Source of the DNA: an uncultured Oscillospiraceae bacterium
Lineage (GTDB): Bacteria; Bacillota; Clostridia; Oscillospirales; Oscillospiraceae
Direction of reading: 5' to 3'
Assembly (NCBI GenBank): GCA_900756575.1
Contig: CAAEKQ010000092.1
Location: 1-9,301, forward strand
DNA: 9,301 nt
In this document: positions 5,642-9,301 of the stretch, one piece after another
How the letters are laid out: every line of letters starts with the position of its first letter
Numbering within the stretch: the first letter of the stretch is position 1
Notes under the pieces: generated by a model
Databases searched by the model: none
What the model was told of the DNA's origin: nothing
Seen by the model: the letters and a program-made list of their open reading frames with translations, nothing else
Program-made: the position numbers and the translations under genes

Positions 5642-7630
5642 TTAGATGCGGGTTGCAGCGTCGAATGCCATTCTGGTGGCAGTACGGACGTTCTTTGCAA
5701 TGACGCAGTCACCGATGGGCATGAAGTCGGGAGCGGTCATGCGGAAGCTCTCGGCCAGATCCTGGCGGGGACGCATACCGGAGGACATAACCACCACGTC
5801 GCAGGGAACGAACTGCTCGTTGCCGTCCTTATCCACAAAGCTGACACCCTCGGTGGTGATGCCGGTGCAGCGAGCGCCGGTGTACATATCCACGCACTTC
5901 TCCATCTTGCCCAGCATCACGCCGCGGGTCAGGTGGAAGGTCTCGGGGCACAGCTCAGGCAGCATCTCAATGATGGAAACCTTCTTGCCCTTTTCAGCCA
6001 GAGCCAGAGCGGTCTCGCAGCCAACCTCGCCGCCGCCGATGAGCACAACGCGCTCGCCGATCTCGTCGATGTGCTTGTAGCACTCCTCTGCGATCATGAC
6101 GTTGGGGCCGTCGGTGCCGGGAATCGGAGGAACGAACGCATTTGCGCCCACAGCAGCCAGAACCCAATCTGCCTTCTGTGCCTCGATCAGCTCGGGGGTT
6201 GCCTCGGTGTTCAGAACCACCTTAATGCCCAGCTTCTTCACCAGGTTGATCTGGTAGTTCATGAACTTCGCCAGGTCATACTTGAAGGAAACCTGCTCGG
6301 AGAATACCAGCTTGCCGCCCAGACGGTCGGCCTTCTCAAAGATGGTAACATCATGGCCGCGCTTTGCAGCAATGATTGCAGCCTCCATGCCGGAGGGGCC
6401 GCCGCCGATGATAACGACCTTCTTGGGCGTGGTGGTCTCGGGGATCAGATCCTTCAGCTGGTTCTCGCGGCCCACGGTGGGGTTGACGGAACATGCAAAG
6501 GCCTTGGTGGAGGGCTTGGAATACTCCAGGCAGTGGAAGCACTTGATGCAGGGGATGATCTCGTCCTCCTGACCGTGACGTGCCTTCTCGGGCATCTCAG
6601 GATCGGCAATGGTACCACGGGCCATCGCCACGAAATCAGCTCCGCCGGTAGCCAGAGTCTCCTCAATGAGCTTGGGATCCTGGAATGCACCCAGGGTCAG
6701 CACAGGCTGAGGAACGCCCAGCTCCTTAATCTTCCGGGCAAAGCGGGCATTCTGAGCGGGCTTGTGGAAGATGGTGGGATGCATGATGGCCTCGGTGCCG
6801 GGGATGGACATATTGCCGGCAGAGATATGTGCGATATCAATGCGGTCGCCGGCCATGCGCAGGAACTCAGCAATGTCCTCAGGCTTCAGCTGCTTGTCGG
6901 CATTGGGATAGCCAACCTCGTCAGCCAGCTCGCAGCCGGAGATACGGTACTCGATGAGGATCTTGTGGCCAACTCTCTTGCGGATAGCGTCCAAGATCAT
7001 CATGGGGAACCGGCAGCGGTTCTCGAAGGAGCCGCCGAACTCGTCGGTGCGATGGTTGAACAGAGGACTCATAAAACGGTTAATGACCAGACCGTGACCA
7101 CCGTGGATCAGGATGGAGTCAAAACCAACTGCAACGGCCTGCTCGGCAACGTTGGCGTAATCCTCGGCGATTGCCTCCATGGCCTCACGGGTCAGCATGG
7201 GGCGCTCGGAGCCGTCGGGGCCGGGCGTGCCGTCTACGGAATAGAAGAAGTGCTCGCCCTCGCCCTTCTTGCCGCCGGTCCAGCCGGAATAGAAGAATGC
7301 CAGCAGCTCGATGGAAACCTTGGCGCCATAGTAGTGGATCTGATCCACACACTTCTGCCAGTAACGATGATAGGTGGTCTGACGGAGATCCAGGTTGTGC
7401 CAGCCGGGACGGAAGGGCGCCAGAGAGTTCATGTCATGACCGGCAATGGTCACGGAAGCGGTGCCGCCGCGCGCCTTTTCCACATAGTATGCACGGTAAG
7501 CATCGGTGGGATAGGGCTCGTCGGTCTGCAGCAGATGAGGCGTTGCAGGCGCCTGGAAAATGCGGTTTTTATACACCACGTTGCCGACCTTCATGGGAGA
7601 GAACAGCGTGGGGTACTCAGGATGTGTCAT
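5642..7630 (-). CDS. FMN/[4Fe-4S]/FAD ene-reductase of the OYE / 2,4-dienoyl-CoA reductase type
   Basis: A 662-residue NAD(P)H-dependent flavoenzyme, almost the length of E. coli FadH. Residues about 1-355 are an Old Yellow Enzyme barrel binding FMN. IHGGHG places His176 and His179 where YqjM-type enzymes hold the substrate carbonyl, followed by SPLFNHRTDEFGGS. Cys361, 364, 367 and 380 should bind the [4Fe-4S] cluster; the spacing C-x2-C-x2-C-x12-C is that of trimethylamine dehydrogenase rather than the C-x2-C-x3-C-x11-C of FadH. A FAD-binding GGGPSG lies at 409-414, an NAD(P)H-binding GGGEVG at 532-537, and IGDC (639-642) closes the FAD domain. The family includes FadH and the bile-acid enzymes BaiCD and BaiH, so reduction of a carbonyl-conjugated C=C is the likely reaction; the substrate is unknown. 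ATG 7630 is chosen over the upstream ATG 7660 because AAGGAGG sits 8 nt before it. Strong codon bias suggests high expression. Confidence 0.92.
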   Translation of the reverse strand: MTHPEYPTLFSPMKVGNVVYKNRIFQAPATPHLLQTDEPYPTDAYRAYYVEKARGGTASVTIAGHDMNSLAPFRPGWHNLDLRQTTYHRYWQKCVDQIHYYGAKVSIELLAFFYSGWTGGKKGEGEHFFYSVDGTPGPDGSERPMLTREAMEAIAEDYANVAEQAVAVGFDSILIHGGHGLVINRFMSPLFNHRTDEFGGSFENRCRFPMMILDAIRKRVGHKILIEYRISGCELADEVGYPNADKQLKPEDIAEFLRMAGDRIDIAHISAGNMSIPGTEAIMHPTIFHKPAQNARFARKIKELGVPQPVLTLGAFQDPKLIEETLATGGADFVAMARGTIADPEMPEKARHGQEDEIIPCIKCFHCLEYSKPSTKAFACSVNPTVGRENQLKDLIPETTTPKKVVIIGGGPSGMEAAIIAAKRGHDVTIFEKADRLGGKLVFSEQVSFKYDLAKFMNYQINLVKKLGIKVVLNTEATPELIEAQKADWVLAAVGANAFVPPIPGTDGPNVMIAEECYKHIDEIGERVVLIGGGEVGCETALALAEKGKKVSIIEMLPELCPETFHLTRGVMLGKMEKCVDMYTGARCTGITTEGVSFVDKDGNEQFVPCDVVVMSSGMRPRQDLAESFRMTAPDFMPIGDCVIAKNVRTATRMAFDAATRI

Positions 7631-7638
7631 GGTTGTAT

Positions 7639-7645
7639 CCTCCTT
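7639..7645 (-). promoter_or_regulatory. Ribosome binding site that fixes the ene-reductase start
   Basis: A perfect AAGGAGG on the - strand (7645-7639) lies 8 nt before ATG 7630. The in-frame ATG at 7660 is upstream of this site and has no such sequence before it. Confidence 0.85.
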
Positions 7646-7668
7646 GTATCGTTCATTCAAACGTACCT

Positions 7669-7697
7669 ATTTTACTCGATTATGCTTTCAAATGCAA
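7669..7697 (-). promoter_or_regulatory. Possible promoter of the ene-reductase gene
   Basis: On the - strand TTGCAT (7697-7692), 17 nt, then TAAAAT (7674-7669), 5 of 6 matches in the -10 box but a weak -35. It is the best candidate in the 222 bases between the two enzyme genes and would give a leader of about 32 nt. The weak -35 could mean that an activator is needed. Confidence 0.4.
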
Positions 7698-7803
7698 CTA
7701 TTTTAGCGGGTCATTTTTGTATATCCTGTAACAATTTCTGCCGTAAGGAACAAATGAACAGGTTTTACCGAAAAAGCACACCGATTTGTGCCCTCAATTC
7801 CGC

Positions 7804-7836
7804 AAAAAGCCCCAATGCCGGAGCATTGAGGCTTTT
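7804..7836 (-). terminator. Terminator of the crotonase-fold hydrolase gene
   Basis: AAAAGCCCCAATGC (7805-7818) and GCATTGAGGCTTTT (7823-7836) pair with a single C-A mismatch around a CGGA tetraloop. On the - strand T-runs follow the stem (to 7804). It begins about 17 bases after the stop at 7853, so the two enzyme genes are not simply one co-transcribed operon. Confidence 0.9.
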
Positions 7837-7852
7837 ATTGCAAAAGGAAAAA

Positions 7853-8869
7853 TTAGAATGCGTTGTACCAGTCGGGCTCGTTGGAGTGCTCGAACACATA
7901 GGGGTTCTCGATCTCGCCGTTCTCGACCTTCTTGAACCACTCGCCAGCGTTCTTTGCCATGTTAGCCCAGGACTCGAGGGTCTGAGGAGCCTCCATGTCA
8001 CGGGTAGCGTAACGGTAGTCGTTCACGCGGGAGATGTACTTCTCGTCCTGCTGAGCGGAGTTCTCGTCGCCCAGGGTGCCCTCTGCGATACGCAGCAGGG
8101 AGCCGTACTGCTCGGAAACAGTGTGCAGCTTCAGATCCTCAACGAACAGCTTCTTCAGAGGACGCTTAGCCAGGTTGGCCATGATGCAGCGGTTCTCGTA
8201 AGGCATACGCTTCCACATACGAGCAATCTCCCATGCACGCTCAACGGCCTTACCCTTCTCAACTACCTCGGAGACCATGCCCCAATCCAGCATCTGCTGA
8301 GCAGTGAACTGACGGGTGGTCATCATGTAGTAGTTGCCGCGCTTGGTGCCCAGGAAATGCTGAGCCATCAGGCCCATGCCGTCGCCGGGAACCAGGCCGC
8401 CCTGAGCATGGGGAACCTCGATCTTGGTGTCCTCGGTTACGATGGTAACGTCGCACAGGAAAGCGGAATCCCAGTGGAAGCCGGGGCCGGGCATAGCGCC
8501 GATGGTGGGAACATCAATATCGAACACCATGTTCTTGATCAGGTTGGTGTCGTCGAAGTACTGATGCTGGAAACGCTGAGTGGGCAGCTCGGAGTAGGTC
8601 TCCCAGCCGTTTGCGTCGGACTCGATCATCCAGTTGTCGCCGATGTGAGTGAAGATGATGATCTCGTTCTTCCAGTCCATGGACAGGATACGGGTCAGCT
8701 GGCTGATTGCACGATGAGACATGCCGGAATGATGCATGGGGCCGTCGTTGGTCTTCCAGGTGATCTGGAGAATACCATCCTCACGCTTCATCTCAGCAAA
8801 ATCCTTAAACCACTCTTTGTACTCGTCAAACTCGGGGAGCTTGACGTAAGGAGCCAAAGGCTGTGCCAT
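7853..8869 (-). CDS. Crotonase-fold protein resembling 6-oxocamphor hydrolase (candidate beta-diketone hydrolase)
   Basis: A 338-residue soluble protein of the crotonase superfamily. The core (about 28-262) includes IGAMPGPGFHWD, VPHAQGGLVPGDG (152-164) and FLGTKRGNYYMMTTRQ. Compared from memory with 6-oxocamphor hydrolase, His132, His154, Asp163 and Glu253 fall at its catalytic His122, His145, Asp154 and Glu244, while its Trp40 is replaced by His47. The second catalytic Glu of enoyl-CoA hydratase (rat Glu164) falls at His154, so normal hydratase chemistry is unlikely. By family knowledge, 6-oxocamphor hydrolase cleaves a cyclic 1,3-diketone by a retro-Claisen reaction without CoA; the same chemistry here is inference. 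A C-terminal part of about 75 residues (263-338) goes beyond the roughly 257-residue 6-oxocamphor hydrolase and matches nothing I recognise. AGGAGG sits 8 nt before ATG 8869. Codons are strongly biased (CGT, AAG, ATC, GAG), as in the neighbouring ene-reductase. An automatic label of enoyl-CoA hydratase/isomerase would be expected. Confidence 0.82.
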   Translation of the reverse strand: MAQPLAPYVKLPEFDEYKEWFKDFAEMKREDGILQITWKTNDGPMHHSGMSHRAISQLTRILSMDWKNEIIIFTHIGDNWMIESDANGWETYSELPTQRFQHQYFDDTNLIKNMVFDIDVPTIGAMPGPGFHWDSAFLCDVTIVTEDTKIEVPHAQGGLVPGDGMGLMAQHFLGTKRGNYYMMTTRQFTAQQMLDWGMVSEVVEKGKAVERAWEIARMWKRMPYENRCIMANLAKRPLKKLFVEDLKLHTVSEQYGSLLRIAEGTLGDENSAQQDEKYISRVNDYRYATRDMEAPQTLESWANMAKNAGEWFKKVENGEIENPYVFEHSNEPDWYNAF

Positions 8870-9104
8870 AGTTAATTCCTCCTAAAAATATGAATAAAAA
8901 ATTTAATAAACCTCTTGTGAGGATTTATCCAAACCCAGACGCCGGAATTCGACAAATTTCGCACGAATCCACCGGCAAAGCCCCACTTTAGGACGCTTTC
9001 ATTATAGCGGAAACTCCGGCAAATTGCTTGTTTCAATCCGCAAAACTGCGGCCCGGAATTGTTCGATTTGACAAGGGATGATTTTATTTGTCCACTTGCT
9101 CAAC
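8870..9104 (-). other. Long, potentially structured 5' leader of the hydrolase gene
   Basis: If transcription starts from the promoter at 9111-9139, about 235 nt precede the start codon. No gene is visible here. Hairpins seen: 9038-9051 (5-bp stem, loop of 4); 8941-8976, where GCCGG and ATTCG on one side pair with CGAAT and CCGGC on the other around a 12-nt loop; and 8906-8928, a 9-bp stem with one bulge and a 4-nt loop, followed on the - strand by TTTTTT (8901-8896) and then by the ribosome binding site (8883-8878). The last could be a weak attenuator. I do not recognise a known riboswitch class. A TATAAT at 9006-9001 on the - strand lacks a -35 box. Confidence 0.45.
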
Positions 9105-9110
9105 GCTTTA

Positions 9111-9139
9111 ATAATAGCAACATTCCTGTAAAATGTCAA
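9111..9139 (-). promoter_or_regulatory. Predicted promoter of the hydrolase gene
   Basis: On the - strand a perfect TTGACA (9139-9134), 17 nt, then TATTAT (9116-9111), 5 of 6 matches. It is the best promoter in the 356 bases between the hydrolase start and the next gene, and it implies the long leader described above. Confidence 0.65.
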
Positions 9140-9183
9140 GAGCTTCGTATGGTTCAAAGGTTGCCTTTCTGCCATCCCCACGG

Positions 9184-9219
9184 AAAAGCGGGAGCCGCTG
9201 CAACTGCACCGGCTCCCGC
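9184..9219 (-). terminator. Terminator of the partial gene at the right edge
   Basis: GCGGGAGCCG (9188-9197) and CGGCTCCCGC (9210-9219) form a perfect 10-bp GC-rich stem with a 12-nt loop. On the - strand it is followed by TTTT (9187-9184). It lies 6 bases after the stop codon at 9226. Confidence 0.85.
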
Positions 9220-9225
9220 ACGAAA

Positions 9226-9301
9226 TTACTTTTTCTTCGTATAAGTATTATCGCTGTCCAGGGTAGCGTAGGGCTCAGGCCAGGGCACGGTATTCTGCAC
9301 G
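9226..9301 (-). CDS. 3' end of an unidentified gene (partial)
   Basis: On the - strand the window edge enters a reading frame of 24 codons ending in TAA at 9226-9228. The visible C-terminus includes PWPEPYATLD and ends in TKKK. The strong terminator placed 6 bases after the stop supports this as a real gene end. I do not recognise the family from so short a piece. It has the same orientation as the two enzyme genes and could belong to the same pathway, but the terminator after it and the promoter at 9111-9139 place it in a separate transcription unit. Confidence 0.6.
   Translation of the reverse strand, partial: VQNTVPWPEPYATLDSDNTYTKKK

Noticed and set aside
5642..8869. A bile-acid 7-dehydroxylation (bai) locus.
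   Set aside because: The ene-reductase resembles the family of BaiCD and BaiH, but no other bai gene is visible, and the crotonase-fold neighbour has no counterpart in that operon.
7853..8869. The crotonase-fold gene as an ordinary enoyl-CoA hydratase.
   Set aside because: The position of the second catalytic Glu holds His154 and an Asp sits at 163, as in 6-oxocamphor hydrolase.
5933..8875. A 980-codon open frame on the + strand covering both enzyme genes.
   Set aside because: It is in exact codon register opposite both - strand genes and exists because TTA, CTA and TCA are rare in them. The product matches no family, while the - strand products are clear enzymes with ribosome binding sites.

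Overview
The window looks like chromosomal DNA of an anaerobic, moderately GC-rich Firmicute, most likely a gut-type clostridium of the Oscillospiraceae/Ruminococcaceae kind. This is inferred from strong AAGGAGG-type ribosome binding sites, TTGACA/TATAAT-type promoters, hairpin plus T-run terminators, and oxygen-sensitive Fe-S flavoenzymes. No 16S or other marker gene is present, so the assignment is tentative. I see no mobile element, CRISPR array, tRNA or rRNA.

Layout. Bases 1-224 hold an inverted repeat and the ftsH promoter. ftsH (225-2228, +) encodes the membrane AAA+ zinc protease and ends at a strong terminator. A separate promoter drives a short + gene for a two-[4Fe-4S] ferredoxin/nitroreductase fusion (2316-3128). 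It abuts, stop codon to stop codon, a secreted M23 (LytM-type) metallopeptidase on the - strand (3129-4097). A + strand terminator lies over the start of that peptidase gene. Next on the - strand is a LOTUS (OST-HTH) plus DUF3825 protein (4217-5503), with its own promoter and terminator.

The right half (5586-9219) holds two - strand enzyme genes, each with its own terminator and a promoter candidate. One is a 662-residue FMN/[4Fe-4S]/FAD ene-reductase of the Old Yellow Enzyme/2,4-dienoyl-CoA reductase type (5642-7630). The other is a 338-residue crotonase-fold protein (7853-8869) that appears to keep the catalytic His, His, Asp and Glu of 6-oxocamphor hydrolase rather than the two Glu of enoyl-CoA hydratase. 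It has a long, structured leader of about 235 nt. The last 76 bases carry the 3' end of another - strand gene.

How they may work together. The two right-hand enzymes share a strong codon bias unlike the genes to their left, which suggests high expression. The chemistry they suggest is reduction of a carbonyl-conjugated C=C bond followed by hydrolytic C-C cleavage of a 1,3-diketone (retro-Claisen). That would make a candidate catabolic route for a cyclic enone or diketone such as a terpenoid, polyphenol-derived ring or steroid ring. The link is inference from adjacency, codon usage and residue patterns; no substrate can be read from the sequence. The left-hand genes (ftsH, nitroreductase, M23 peptidase, LOTUS-DUF3825) look like independent transcription units.
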